Shown here: piece by piece, positions 13,831-26,760 of the stretch
How the letters are laid out: the number at the start of each line of letters is the position of its first letter
How positions within the stretch are numbered: position 1 is the stretch's first letter
Origin: Varanus komodoensis
Taxonomy: Eukaryota > Chordata > Lepidosauria > Squamata > Varanidae
Assembly (NCBI RefSeq): GCF_004798865.1
Contig: NW_025335268.1
Location: 80,812,468-80,876,467, forward strand
Direction: 5' to 3'
DNA length: 64,000 bases
Notes under the pieces: model-generated
Database searches by the model: none
What the model saw: the letters and a program-made list of their open reading frames with translations, nothing else
Told to the model about the DNA's origin: nothing
Program-made: the position numbers and the translations under genes

Positions 13831-14884
13831 TTCAGCTTACTCTCCAATATCTACTTGCAAATTTGTCTTTCATACTCAAACACAGACTATGCATGAAAAG
13901 CACTTCCATTTCATATTTATTCCTGCCCCAGTGGTCCAACTACTGTTTAACAGCTGCTCAGCCAAACACCAGAGTCCACATGAAATTCGAAAAGATTAAG
14001 TTATAATATATACTGAGCTACATGGGGGAAGCGGGTGGTGGTAGAATCTTTTCATAAAAGGAAATTAACGAAAGCTGAAAAAAGGAAGAGGCAATATGCA
14101 TTATAAGAGTTCTGTTCTGCTGCATTGTGTGGCAATGTAAGCATAACAAATACATTTGACATTTCGCATATGAAGCTATTGTAGCATTCATTTTCCAGAT
14201 GACAATGAGTAGAATTAACAACCCTTTAGTAACTCATATTCTTGGAAGGCTGTTTTTTAATGCAAATCAAATGAGCTGCTTCCTTCTTTCTTGCCCTACA
14301 ATTTGAAGAGCCAAATATTTCATGAAGTTCATATTAGGAAACATGTGCTAGCATCTGTGTTTTCAATCAAGATAAAATGCCAATTTAGAAGGCCTGGACA
14401 AAACTGAACTAGATTGTTTTAAGCAGATAAAAATGTAGACTGATACAAATTCCATGCAGAAGGGAAATGCTTGTGTTTATCAGCTAGCTGTCATTAGTTG
14501 GAGAAAGTCCTCTTCTTGTTTTACCTTCAGGTAGACCCAGTTAACTAGGTTTCTGTTTAGTCTCCTGGATTGCTCTTAGGAACTATCATGTGAAAACGGA
14601 TAATATGACTAGCTCTGTCTTACCAATATTACTGGAATACATCTGTAACTCAGTGGAATAGACACATACTTTTATTTATAATAGTTAAAGTGGTAAATAG
14701 TCTTTCATGAAACCAATGAAGCCAGTCTAGGAAACCCAAGACAAAGAGTTCAAGTATAGTGGCAATTCCTGGGTTGTTCAAGTGAAATAAGTCACTATGG
14801 TGCCTAATATGAGCCTGTTGCTTCTGCTTTTAATTAGCAATATAGGAATGCTCCATTCCTGAATTATTATCATGACATGCAAAG

Positions 14885-15055
14885 CCAGAAACTCTGGGTT
14901 AACTTAAGGATTAAACAACCTAGAATTAACCCAATGACAAGCCATGAATTAATGCTGCCTTGTTTAACCCCAGAGCAACCAGAGATTCTAGGTTCAAAAT
15001 GATGATAACAAGCCAAACAAGGTGTTCTGGGGTTAATTAAAGGCAAACGCAGTAA
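14885..15055. repeat. Possible palindromic repeat (GGTTAA/TTAACC-rich)
   Basis: CTGGGTTAACTTAAGG, GAATTAACCCAATGAC, GTTTAACCCCAGAG and CTGGGGTTAATTAAAG alternate in both orientations over 170 bp. This suggests a decayed inverted-repeat element. No clear ends are visible. Confidence 0.3.
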
Positions 15056-16069
15056 GTGCATAGAAGGCCACATGTTCTTTTTCTGTTGATTGTCCCAGAT
15101 ATCCCATGATTTAGACAAGCCACTGGTTGGCTTTTCATGTGAACTAAGTCATCAAAATGTTGAGACTGTAGAATACACAGCTGAATATTCACAGGTACTG
15201 GTAGTTTTAGGGATTTTCTGGTCTGTAACTGTAAAATAAAGACTAAAACTAAAAAGTAAACATACTGGTAGTTTATCCCAGGAATTATCAATCTCTCATG
15301 GGAATGAGCAAGCGTACTGTTTTCTACAGGGTTGTAACTTCTGTCTGTTTTCCTTTTTCAAGCACAATTTCATTCCATCATATTTCAACATCAGCTTGTA
15401 TATATTTAATCAGCACCAAGACCTGTATACAAGCACATTCTCCTGTGCATGAAAATTAATATTCATTTTATGCAATTTCCTCTAATAAATGTATTTTGCA
15501 GACCATGTTTCCCAACATGCCTTTATGTATACAGTTCTCATTAACACATTTATGTATATTCTACCTATTCTCAGTACTGGACTCCAAGGTGGCTACCAAC
15601 ATTCTAAGCTTTGGAGACTTGAGAAGAAATCCAAAAAACCATTTTTTCATGAATCCTTTGACTCTGTCAATAGATTCTGTGGAGATCATTTCAACGGAAG
15701 TGTTGTTACTCAAAGGGCATTTGAAACAATCACTGTTGTTCTTGAGTATCATTGAAATTACTGTTAAGAAGGAAGGTGGCACAGAAATTCTTCAAATACA
15801 CAAACAGATCCCTCTACTCTGTGCTATATGAACTGTGGGGTTTTCCAGATGATGGTACACCCCCCTTTTTTTTTCTTTCAAAGATACGATAATCATTTGC
15901 TGGATCTGCAAGACCCTACTGACAGGATCCAAAGTTGTGAATGTATTTCAGAAGGATATTATCCTACTACCTCTACTTATTATCTTATGTTTGATTTTTA
16001 TTCCACCTTATGCAAACCATGTCTTCTGCAATTTTGGTGACATGCTTCTCCGCCTAACCCATCCCTGCC

Positions 16070-16625
16070 CACACCATTTTGAATTCCTTTTTATATACCA
16101 CTCATTCAATTCACTTATATGCCACTTTTGTCCAAGGAAGTCATGGAAGCATATATTACTACTCTCCACTACTCTTCCTTTATCCTCATAGCAGCCCTAA
16201 AAGGTGGCATACACTGAGAGACATTCAAATTAATCCTTCATGGATTCAGCGCATGTGCAAAAGGGGTTCAGCACCCCAGAACTGCACACAGCTTCTAAGG
16301 AACATCTGTTTACAGTGAGGCTAAGTGACATTCAGGTGCATGTAAACAAACCTCCTGCACAAAAGCATTGCAAATCTGCCGGGTAGTAAATTTGCACGTA
16401 CAGAAAGGGGCTTCTCACTAATGTCCAAGGGGTATTTCCCTGAGAACAGGAAACTGCATAAATCTGCAGTTATGATAGCAGCAACACTAGCTGAAGTGAC
16501 CTTGGGTACCTCTATGGAAAAGCTCATTTGAACAGCCCTGTCCAAGTTCCCACAGTGAGCTTTGTGTCTGAATGGGGATTTGACCCCGGGTCACCCCAAA
16601 TCTCCTCTCCAACGCTAACCATCTT
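16070..16625 (-). mobile_element. MIR-like (tRNA-derived, L2-tailed) SINE, apparently split by an insertion
   Basis: On the minus strand the head at 16530-16625 has a B-box-like GGGGTCAAATCCCCATTC with the family block CACTGTGGGAACTTGGAC. The tail half at 16070-16225 matches the same family's end (TCTC-rich to GCCACC...). About 300 bp of unrelated sequence lies between them (about 16226-16525), so another element seems to have inserted. Both ends of the intervening piece contain TTCAAAT in inverted orientation. Confidence 0.55.
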
Positions 16626-18840
16626 CATGAATCTTGAATTTTTCTATTTTATTCTTGTTTCAGAAAAGTAAGCATAAGCTATAAAGTAAAAATACAACCT
16701 ATTTATGTCTTCTTCTTCTGTTAATAAAACAGATGCTTTCATTGTAGAAAAGAATCTTGATTTGCAACATAAAAGGCAAATATATTGTTGCTGATAAAAT
16801 CAATTGTCCTGGCATTTATCAGCAGTATCAAAATAATGCTTTTATTAAGAGTATTAAACTAATGTTAGACTTATTAGATCTTTATGATATACAGCTCTTC
16901 AAAAGAATGTTTACAAGACATAAAGGAATTTATTACAAGCAGTTATTAGGTATGCGTCTTTATTTATATTAACTTTCACTGCAGTGAGAAGAAAATAAAC
17001 CTTAGAAAGTGTGATTCAGTGGCCGTATACATTACTACACACTCATTTGCTCTGATATGACTACAGCTCTGTAAGTGGCCATTAAACGACCCCCTGAGTT
17101 TGAGTGATGCAAACATCCGACGTAACCAGAGATCTGTTCCTTATCGGGTGACTGCTTTTCCTTGTAATGAAGTTGTCAAAGCAATACATTTTTAATAACT
17201 CTGATTCATAGGCCAATAAAGTCCCCAAGCCCTTGCTCATGGTATTTTAAAGCATGACTCCTTTATTTTAATTTTTCAACCATAACAGAAAAAATCACAT
17301 CTAAAATCTCCTGAAATGTTATACTAGCTACAGGCCCTAAAAGGATGAAAAGTTAGACATAGAGGAAGAGTTCACCACATGAAGCTCGTCCTTATCAGTG
17401 CAGCACAAGGCCATACACCTGGCTGTCCTGCGCAATTTTTTTAAAGGAGCAGACTCTGTTCTGAATTTCTGATACACATTGGGCACAGTATATTAAACAG
17501 GAGCTCCATCCGCATGGAAGTTAAAAATGAGAACAATGGAAATTGTGAAAGAACATTATCACAAACTTAATCATGCAGTGACATCTGCACTAATAACTTA
17601 TTCCTCTGTTCCATATCTGCTAGAGTATGAACACCAGCTCTGTTTATGCTCCAGTATTAACTCCTGCATGCTCCAATTAGGACTCTAAGGCATATGCATT
17701 GGAATAATCCTGAGCAAATGACAACTGGTTCAGATCATATATCTCCTACATACGGTATTCATGAGCAGAGTCTGTGAATATGTGTGAGCACATGAAATGA
17801 ATGATGGGTGCGTTGGACATTAGACTGCATTGTTATAGCAGAAGAAGCAGGTGATGTAACTAAACTGTAGTTTTGCCCAATGTTGGTGGACTTGTTTGGG
17901 TTCGTAGAGTTCAAGAACATTAACAAGGCACTTGGATAGGTTAGTGCAACTACTTCCATTCTGGATGCTTGCTACCCATAGATTATTAAATCTGGCAGGA
18001 ATGGAAGACTGGATGGGCCAGGGCAGTTATTATTGCCTCTTTGCAGCTGGGGCCATGAAAGTAACTAAAGTCTCTTTGCAAGAACTGACTGAAAGAGAGG
18101 CCATTCTTGAAGAAATCCTCTGAGCCTGTCTAACACAGACTCAGGCCAAGATGACACTTCAGGTGATGCTTCGGCCTGAGATTGCAGAGCCTGAACACCA
18201 CATGGAGCTCGGTGTTGTTAGTGATACCTTGGGCCCTTCCAGCATCTGGAGGAGAGCTACACCAGGTCCTTCAACAGTGGTGGAGTGTGAGGAACACATC
18301 ATATGGGGCCTGAGGAATCTGCCCCTTCCATGGCATCAGTGGAGTAGACTAAACCAACACCTACGCCACCCAAGAGAATGCTAGTGATTGAAGGTACAGG
18401 GGCAGGCAGGAAAAGGTCCCCAAGAGTAGCATTTTCTCATGAGCAAGGCCTTCTCATGAGTAGAACGTTTGTCAGAGGGTCTATGATGAACAGCAGGAAA
18501 GTCCTGCTTGGGAGGTCACATAAGCAGTAATGTGCAAATCAGCAAAACATGAGCTTATCAAACTCTCTAAATTTCATCTAGAAGGACATTCTGTCTCAAG
18601 CCTGTATCAGATTGCCAGCTTTGTTTATTCCGCATGAAAATCTATGCATATTTTCTTCCAAATATATATGCTTGTTTTATATGTATTAATTGCATATCTC
18701 TTTGAAATGTATTCGGTCTTCTCCTATTGTATTTATGCATATGTTTCAAAAGTACATCATGTACATCTTCCAAGTACATGGATGCTATTATCCTTTTCCA
18801 AAGGTTGTTCTCCTGCCAAAGGAGCAGGTTTGTAATTTAT

Positions 18841-19528
18841 GGGTTTTCCTGGGTCAGTCATAGCACTTGAGGCTCAGGTGGCCTCAGTGACATGGAGTAT
18901 TTCTACTATCGTCAGCTGGTGGCCAAGTTATGTCCCTATTTGGAATGGAGATAATGTGACCTCAGTAGTCTATGATCTTGTAACTTTGCCATTAGATGAC
19001 CTCAGTACCTGCTAAGAGGAGCTGCCCTTGAAACCTGTTCAGAAGCTGCGGTTTGTGTACGCTGCAGCAACCAAACTGATAACACCAGAAAGTCTGAGCA
19101 TATGACAATAATTCTGGCCTGCTTGCACTGGCTGCCTGGACATTTCTGGACCCAATTCTAGATTCTACTTTTAACCTATAAAACTTTACATGACTTGGGA
19201 CCACAACACTTAATGGAACACCTCTCAGATAGAAACACTGTCCAGACACTATGATCAACTTCGGAGGCCTTCTTCTTAATATTTGCTCCAAGGGAAAATC
19301 TTTCCACATGGTATGCCATTATGCAATGCTTTCCCACTGAGGTCTTCCTGCCACCCTTTCAGCACTAGTTTAAGAGTTTTCTTTGCTACCAGATATGTTT
19401 TAAAACTATTTTAAATTCTTTTTGACTTATGGTATGCCTTGATGATTGGTATTTTCAGCTTGCAATTTTTCTGTACCACCCAGAGATCTTTCCATGCTGG
19501 ATGGTAAAGATATGAAATAAATGAAATG
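18841..19528 (+). mobile_element. L2 LINE, decayed 3' half of ORF2 plus tail
   Basis: The plus-strand protein fragments follow the L2 ORF2 C-terminus: LEAQVASV, then QLVAKLCPYLEW-like and LVTLPLDDLS remnants, then LHWLPGHF, ILLLTYKTLHDLGPQHL and a final AFPTEV-like block. Several stops and frame changes are present. It ends with a CACCCAGAGATCTTTCCATG tail and a short ATAAATGAAAT terminus near 19528. It is older than the L2 at 51500-53549. Confidence 0.8.
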
Positions 19529-20639
19529 CAATGTGTATTATTAGCAATGACTTAGAACAGTATAAGATGTACCTGTTGTCAAACCGCTTGTGAAAAGAAT
19601 AGCCATAGTATTATAAAACGACATATGAGTGGTAAGTGGTGAATTGCCTAGGAGGTCCAGCAAGGTTATATTTAATTTAATAAAAGGGATATGTTACATT
19701 AAGAACTTAAGAAATTCATTGCAACAAGATGTGGTATGATCATTGCTTAATTCATGCCTATGAGGGGAGGTCTACTAATAGCTATGCACTGGGTGCAGTA
19801 GATAAACAGAAATCCTCTATATGCTACGCAAACAGTGGGTGATGGCAATCACTTTATGCCTGAATGTCCATAAGCATCTGTGCTGGCCACTGATGGATAC
19901 AGGATGCAGGACAGGGGGAGTTTAGCCTTCCCCAACAATATTTTTAGCTTTCAGGTCTTGCTGACCCATATGCAATTTATACGAATTCTTCTCACATGAA
20001 TTCCACTGACTTGACTGATTGCAAATTACAGTATCCTGCTCACCTGGGAAATATTTGCTCAACTGGGAAATGTTGTAGATGTTCCGTAATGAGTTTTAAT
20101 AAATCAAACACTATGCTTGAATATTATAAGTATGTGCCATGAAGCCGACTAACTTGGACGTGAGATCAGCTTATATTGGGGAGACTTCTTTTAATGTAGG
20201 ACCGAAGGTTAAACTAGCTGGGACACTACATCTTGGGCTGCTAACAAAATTAGTAGGGAAGGCAGATGAATGTTTCTTACTCAATTTGGATTCCATTATA
20301 TCCAATCGTTAGGCAAGACCACTTTCCATCATGCAGTCTGCAATCCTGCCAGTGCGGTCCCACCACCAAAATTTGGTAGTTTGGTGTCAGGAAGTAACAC
20401 AGGTTTGATGCCAAATCTGGGCAGCAAGCAGCCAGAAAATTCTGAAGGTCAAAGCAACTCAATTTGTCCTTCTGAAGATTGCATAGCACCTTGTTGCTAG
20501 CATTAGCAACAAACCATCACATTTTATTCTTACGTTTCACCATTGCCATGCAATTCTAGGGTATGGCATCAGTTGTAGTAGAGGATCGAAGTTGTTTGCA
20601 GCCCATGGGGCACATATTTCTTACCTATGGTCCTGACAG

Positions 20640-20822
20640 ATCACAGGAAACTGGGAAGCTGCCTTATCGGTATAAGTCAGGCCACGGGTCCACCTAGCCC
20701 AGCAATCAACATGGATTGATAAGGCTCTCCAAGATTTTTCTGTTCTACCTGGAGATTGCACCTGGGACCTTATGCATGCAAAGTACATTCTCTGTCCCTG
20801 AGCTGTAACCTTCATGGCTTAA
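20640..20822 (-). mobile_element. tRNA-derived SINE (copy 2)
   Basis: This is the clearest of three minus-strand copies. Box A-like CAGCTCAGGGACAGAG and box B-like GGTGCAATCTCC are separated by TTTGCATGCATAAGGTCCCA. The body continues through CTTGGAGAGCC and CTAGGTGGACCCGTGGCCTG to GATAAGGCAGCTTCCCAG. Such elements are transcribed by RNA polymerase III and moved by a partner LINE. Confidence 0.8.
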
Positions 20823-22761
20823 TGTCAAAACAAAGGCTGTCATGTCAGGACATGGCTTACTTTTGACAGATGGAAGGAAAAAAGCTACCTGCGTGGTTAC
20901 CATTTTAACAGTAGCTGAGTATGTGGTGTCATATCGCTTGTAGTGTTGAAGTGTAAAGGAATTATATTTAATGCTTTTACAGAAATGTCCAAGTAAGTGG
21001 TCATAATTTTACGCTGTGAATTCATATAATTTGTTAACAGCATTTTACAGCCTCAGACAGGATCTTAGAGCAACTAGAAAACTGGAGAAGCCTATGACAA
21101 CAAAACTATCATAGAGATGGTTCTTGTGAATGCCTAACCGGTGCTGATAAAATCAACCACACATCTGAGTGAGAGAACTGATGAAGTGTAGAGATATTTT
21201 CTTTGTACAACTGGAGTATGCTGGAGGGAGATAAGCTGTATGGAGGATCTTTGGTGCCTTGAGAATCCCCTGTTTGAATGTTTGTCTATTGTGGCCAGAG
21301 AGATAATATATTCATGAAGATTCATACTGGACAAGATACTAGTCAATCAAGTTCTTCTCAGAGGCCGATGGAAGGAAAGAGACATGCATACATGTTTACT
21401 CCTTGCCTACATTCCCTAAATAAAGCATCATGAAAATATGAACACCTGAATCTGGTCAGTATCAGTCCACTATTCAGTGTGAAAAAGTGTAAGTGGATCA
21501 TGAAACAGTGGTGAAAAATCTGCTGCATCTTTGCAAAAGAGCAGAGAAGATGTTGGGAAAATACTTTCTATCCATTATGGCTACCCAAACAAAATACCAC
21601 TCTTCAAAAAGTATATTACTGAATTCAGGAGAATGTTTGAAGAACACTTTCTCTCTCCTTTTCTCCTGCCTTGATGCAAATTATGTTCATAGGAAGCACA
21701 TTCAGAGAAAGATCCATGGAGGTGAAAGACTGAAATCTGGATGTTATTTTTTAATTCCTTCTAGGATTAAAATGGCCCTGCAATACAACTACTGCTGTTT
21801 AAGAGGTATGAAGGTTAAAAACAAAAACAAAACCTAAGTGTCTAGGCCTTATAAAACCATTAATCTGCCCATTTGTTTTAGCCAAAGAATGAAGACATAG
21901 CCATGATTAACAAAACCACAAATGTTAACCCTTCTGGGAATGTTACACCTTTTTTGGATCTATTAGAAAGTAACTAGCATTATTAAAACAGATCAGAATT
22001 TGGGCAATAGCGTGTCCAAAGAAAAAACAAAGGGGAGCAGCAAAGAGAGGAGTTCTTGTCCTTTCTAATCAAGCTCTTTGTCATATTTTTGCTTTTTTAA
22101 CATTTAGAATTCACCCTGATATAGTGAATTATTATACCCTATCGATGGAGGCAGGGCTGTGGCTGAGAAAGTCGGGGTTATACCAGTCCTACAGAGGAAG
22201 CCATTTTGTAGTGTACATATGTAGCTAGGGGTGGGGCAAAAGGGGACTGGTTCTCTTGAGCATTGTGCGACTCAGCTGTATGCAAATGTTCAAGTTCGTA
22301 AGCTTCAAACAAGCTTTTCAGAACTAAATGAAATAGTCTGTGCCTGCATTTATTTATTTATAACAACAACAATTTATTTTCTTTCTCGGCTGCTATAGGG
22401 AAAGCTTTCTGATATAAGGCAACTTTGTCCTCTTAGCTACCCATGCTCTAAAGCTCTTTATGTCAAGTATCTGTCCTCAACACAAACATGGCGGAATATT
22501 ACAGTCCCCTCAAAATATTGAAATGATGGAAAATTCTGTTCTATTTTACCAAATTAATTATCTAATGCTAAGTTCCTTCCTTGATACTAACTAGCTTTTC
22601 CCCTAAGATAAAAGTAAAACAGAGATAAAAAGAAAAAGAAAGGTGAGGCACTTCAAGCAATTTATCCAGAACATAGCCCAAGGCCCACTTTTCCCTGAGA
22701 CTTTCAAGTTGCATTAAAAAATACATAAAATATTTACATTTGAATAGGCAAATTTACTTAC

Positions 22762-22883
22762 TGTTTCTTGGATGCCAGCGCACTGCATTTAAATATGCAT
22801 TACAGTAATGGAAAAGAAACTCATGCTTGGATTGGAGAGTAATGCCTTGAAGCAAGGGCATCAGATCATGTCCATCAATAATT
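22762..22883 (-). CDS. STS: steroid sulfatase (STS), antepenultimate-to-last linking exon (third of four here)
   Basis: This 122-bp exon is too short to stand out as an open frame. On the minus strand the acceptor ends TTATTCAG at 22884. The exon begins with one base (A) that completes an Arg codon (AG|A), reads [13 protein letters not shown], then [19 protein letters not shown], and ends A|GTAAGT, a consensus donor in phase 1. The block [17 protein letters not shown] is close to STS as I recall it. The paralogues ARSD and ARSH instead have HYC followed by GQHLHAARW or GVYLHTVRW, so this exon supports STS over the other arylsulfatases of the cluster. It forms part of the C-terminal subdomain of the luminal sulfatase fold. 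It lies 19.9 kb from the last exon and 8.8 kb from the preceding one. Confidence 0.93.
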
Positions 22884-23814
22884 CTGAATAAGAAAGCATT
22901 TCAAAAACAGGATGTAAGAACCCATATGCTATAGGGCTGAAAAGAAGCTCTTAACTATTAGTTTACATTTCTTAATAAGTGCCATTGAAGTACAGTTGCA
23001 TCGGGAATACCAGAGTGCTTGCATTTTGTGCTGAGTAAAACCCAATCGGAAGCTGCAGCTAATCCTAGCTTTCCAGTTAGTGGATTTATAAATATCTCAT
23101 GTGCATTACAAAAATGTAATGCAGTACTTATGCAAATGCAAATACCTGTGAAGCTACATCCTAGCGTTTTCTGTGACATTCTCATAATTATAATAATTCA
23201 GATATTGCAAATTTCTTCAATCAAGAAAAGATAACTGAGTTTGCTCCTGATTTTTTCAGAACAAACTACTGCTGAAAGTGTGTGTGCATATATACATTCT
23301 ATATATAAAAAATATTTAGATCTGGGTTTCCAGACCTGGAAACTGCAACATTGATTCAGTAATGTTGTTACATAATTCCCACAAGAAGATACTTTGAAAA
23401 AAGTTGGGAATCACATTTTTAAAATTATATTTAGCTCTCTTTGACTTCATCTATTTTAATTCCCTGTCATTCATTTCCAACCAATGTAAGATAGATTACC
23501 ACTTAAATACATTTTCTGATGTCTGAAATTCTCCTTGGACAAAACTTTGTCTTCCTAAAACAAAAATGACTGAATTTTAAGAATTGCTGAGAAGCAGTTG
23601 TGACTTGATGTAAAGCACTTCAGAGGAACTAATTTTGCCATTTTGAACCTGCTTGGCTTTGTCTTTCCAGACAAATTATTTCTTTAATCCTTCAAGGATA
23701 AGGGCTTGTCCTCATACCAAGCTTTCCTTCCATAAGATGCTTCTGAATAGGTTGTATGGGGAAAAGAGTCATGTCAAAATGACAAATCCAAGTGGGCTTT
23801 GCTGGAACACTTTA

Positions 23815-23875
23815 GAGTGACAGGTGCCCTCCAGATGTTTTGGACTACCACTCCCAGCCCAAGACTGGGGAAGAC
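23815..23875. repeat. Fragment of the CCAGATG...ACTCCCA repeat family
   Basis: GTGCCCTCCAGATGTTTTGG, then ACTACCACTCCCAGCCC. It is the same family as the repeat near 10.1 kb, and only one half is present. Confidence 0.5.
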
Positions 23876-24084
23876 TGACTATGAACTTTATTATGAACCT
23901 TCCTACAAAATAAAGATCATACACATATACAGGTAAAGTAGGTACAAAACATAAACCAAATGTTTAAAAAGACACCTATTTCTTACATATCTTCAATAGT
24001 TTTCAAAAACCTGCCAAAATCCAGGGAATTTTCTTTACTTTCCACCTGATTTGTTGATTTTCCTTCATGTCAAGCTTTTCCCAA

Positions 24085-24091
24085 GAGGTAT

Positions 24092-24126
<35 letters not shown>

Positions 24127-24200
24127 TTAAAACATTTTTATGCCGCCCCATTCGCCGAAGCCTCGGGGCGGCTTACAGCAAAAGTATATCTAGGGGTATA
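24085..24200 (-). mobile_element. L2 LINE 3' terminus with stem-loop and TTTA tail
   Basis: On the minus strand this reads GTAAGCCGCCCCGAGGCTTC, then GGCGAATGGGGCGGCATA, followed by an AATA repeat tail (TTTA on the plus strand, 24090-24129). The stem-loop and its position just before the tail are the same as in the L2 element at 53459-53488. Only the extreme 3' end of the LINE was inserted. Confidence 0.85.
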
Positions 24201-24799
24201 TCATTTATGTCCCCCTAGAAATGCAGGCAAACATCTAGTTTCCCCTTCCTTGCTGTAAGCTACTTAGGAAACCATATTTGTCACGAATCTCCTTCGTCTG
24301 GCCATATTATTAGCAGTTGGTGGAATAGCAGAGAGCAGGACAAGGAGATCTCCCATCACACTTTTCTGTAGCTCAATTTAAAGGAAGAAAAACGAAACAG
24401 GATGCCAACTGCCTTTCCGGTGGAAAGAAAACCAGACTTCAGCACTTAATATGAACCTTAGACCAAGGCTGATTTATTTCTGTATGTTCATTGCTTGAAG
24501 AAACTAACAGAACAATCCTATGTATGTGTACACCAATGAGTGAACTGAGACTTAATCGAGGTAACCTTGTAAAGGATTGCCAGGTCTAGGATGAACAAAT
24601 GAAATTCAATTTTAGAAAATATTTTATGAAAGTGGGATCAACTTTATATAAATCTGCAATAGGAATAGGTTTCCATGTCCTAATGAAAGACATGGGACAC
24701 CAGTTGATATAAATGGCTATTTGGAAATATGTTCCAAACGTTTCCATTCACAGATTCTATTATGGCTGTGAGGGGCCAAAAGTAAACAGAACTGCATTT

Positions 24800-24965
24800 C
24801 TGGAAAGAAAACAGAAGGCTTCCATATACCAAGTTATCTAGCTTTGTATTGCCTACATTGACTAGTAGTACTTCTCCAAGTTTTGAGACAGAAGTCTTCA
24901 GTTCTGCCTGGTGACTGAACCTGAGACTTTTTGCATGCACTTCCCTGCTGAGCTTCCACTGAGGA
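24800..24965 (-). mobile_element. tRNA-derived SINE (copy 3)
   Basis: This minus-strand copy has box A-like AAGCTCAGCAGGGA, box B GGTTCAGTCAC, then the shared body (CTTGGAGAAGTACTACTAGT, CAATGTAGGCAATACAAAGC, CTAGATAACTTGGTATATGG) and end. It lies about 600 bp from the L2 3' end at 24.1 kb. Confidence 0.75.
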
Positions 24966-25034
24966 TGGCAGGGAGTGAGTAGAGTTCATAAAATGACAGG
25001 GCAGACACTATAGCTGCATTTTAATTATTATGCA

Positions 25035-25195
25035 GCATTAGGTTTATATCACATTGTTTTTCCTAGAGTTCAGAGCAGTTTATATAAAACAACCCTGGAA
25101 TGTGTATAAGCAACAGGCCCAAGGTCACCCACTGAGATTCATGGTGTGAATCTCTTCAGTCCCAGCCTCACACTATTCCACACTGCAGCAATTGG
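25035..25195 (-). mobile_element. MIR-like SINE
   Basis: On the minus strand this contains GAGATTCACACCATGAATCT, then CAGTGGGTGACCTTGGGCCT and the later CCAGGGTTGTTTTATAT. It matches the MIR/L2-tailed family found elsewhere in the window (for example at 37645-37880). Boundaries are approximate. Confidence 0.65.
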
Positions 25196-26244
25196 CTGCA
25201 TTGGCTAGAGACTGGATGGAATGATGGCTTGGATGCTATGAGAAATGACTAGAACCACACAATTCTAGTCATTGTGAAATAAGGTATTAGGAAAAGGGAC
25301 ACAAGTAGAATACATTTAGGATAGGGGGAGGGGCTTAAGTGTCTCTTACTATCTACCCTTTCTAAACCTGACTTGCTGAAGTTGATTTAGGCTTCACCCA
25401 CCCACCCAAACACATCTAGTGACATGTAATGCCATTATATGTGGTCTGAGTCCACACAGTGGACTGAAAGTAAAGAGAAGTTTTTCCCAGAATTATCTTC
25501 TTTGTTAATACATGCAATCACTGTGTGTTGCATAACAGAGAATATTCTCTTGCTACTTTTAAACTCATGCTTTGAGTAAAGGAATGGAACATTCTACTTA
25601 GTGGGAGAGCAGATAGGAGTTGAAGATAGATGCAAACCTAGCAATTATAAAATACCCCATATTTACTTAAAAATGAGACATTTAGTAGATTAATTAATGA
25701 AGCTACAGGTTTTGGCATGGTACAAATCACAACATTTACCCCTGTAAAATGTCTTGCCTGGCTATTTGCTGATGAGAGAGAAACCTAGAGATCAGTGTGT
25801 ATAAGTTTCGTTTTTCCAGGCACTTGATTCCACATTTTATCAGTGTCTTACAAGGTTATACTTTCAGTTTGGAGATGGCACTACCCATCTGCTACCTGCA
25901 CAAGTGGAAAATAGATGTCTGTCTGTTTTTCTATCAACATTTATCTTATACCCAAAAGCTTTTAGGCTGTACAGGAGAATATCTGAGATTATATTGGATT
26001 GTTTCAGCAAGCAAGACTGTAAAAAGTAAAGGACTCAAGTTTTCCTTTGCCCTGTGATGAACCCTTCTGCATCATAAGCTTATTACATATTACTTGCTAC
26101 ACACAGTGACATTCTGTGAAAACAATTTTGCTAGATAAAATTTGTGTGGTAAGTTTTAACTACGGGTAGAATAAAGTAGTTTATTTTATTTGTTCTGAAA
26201 GTGTGAGACACACTTGATTCTGATGCTGTGTTTAGAGCTACTGA

Positions 26245-26269
26245 GTGTGTGTGTGTGTGTGTGTGTGTG
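26245..26269. repeat. GT microsatellite
   Basis: About 12 GT units, followed by a short AATGAG repeat. Confidence 0.95.
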
Positions 26270-26699
26270 AATGAGAATGAGAATGATTACTATACTGTTG
26301 AAGCATAAAGCTTTGTGCACGAGGATCTTTCCATGTAAGAAGAAATCCTTTCCAAAGAACTGCATGTCCATGAAATCAGCACACAGTAAGATGACTTGAC
26401 CAAATGAAAGCATGACAATGTTACCATTTCATGTATTGGATCTCTCAAGGCAATGATGGTTGTAATATTTCATATCTTTTACCCTTCTGTCCTGTCCTGT
26501 CTTTTCCTACAAGTGCTTGATAAATCATTGGTTGAATAAGAGTGACTCTTGACCACTGTTTTACTAAAACACCAGTTTGGTTTGTCAATGTGTGCCTCCT
26601 CCTACATGGGCTATGCAAAATTAAAAGTGACCTTGCTTTTTTATCTGAAGAATAGTTTGATATCCTAGCAAAATACAGATGGAAAAAGTCATCTGCAAG

Positions 26700-26760
26700 C
26701 TTATTTATTTATTTGTTTATTGCATTTGTATGCTGCCCATAACCCAAGGACTCTCTAATT
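26700..26760 (-). mobile_element. L2-type LINE/SINE tail
   Basis: On the minus strand the sequence GGGCAGCATACAAATGCAAT is followed by AAAC/AAAT repeats. This is the common L2-type terminus. Only about 60 bp is recognisable. Confidence 0.5.

Larger units (their letters stand above)
2852..22761 (-). other. STS intron between the last two coding exons (19.9 kb)
   Basis: The intron is bounded by a GTAAGT donor at 22761 and a TTATAG acceptor at 2852 on the minus strand. It contains fragments of CR1 (11885-12345) and L2 (8430-8462 tail, 18841-19528), SINE copies (13640-13830, 16070-16625, 20640-20822), two other interspersed repeats (6395-6660, 10045-10170) and a dinucleotide satellite (10673-10746). 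The stretches 2852-6390, 6665-10040, 12350-13635, 16630-18840 and 20825-22760 hold nothing I can identify. The region 17880-18500 is richer in G+C than its surroundings, but I could not assign it. Confidence 0.8.
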
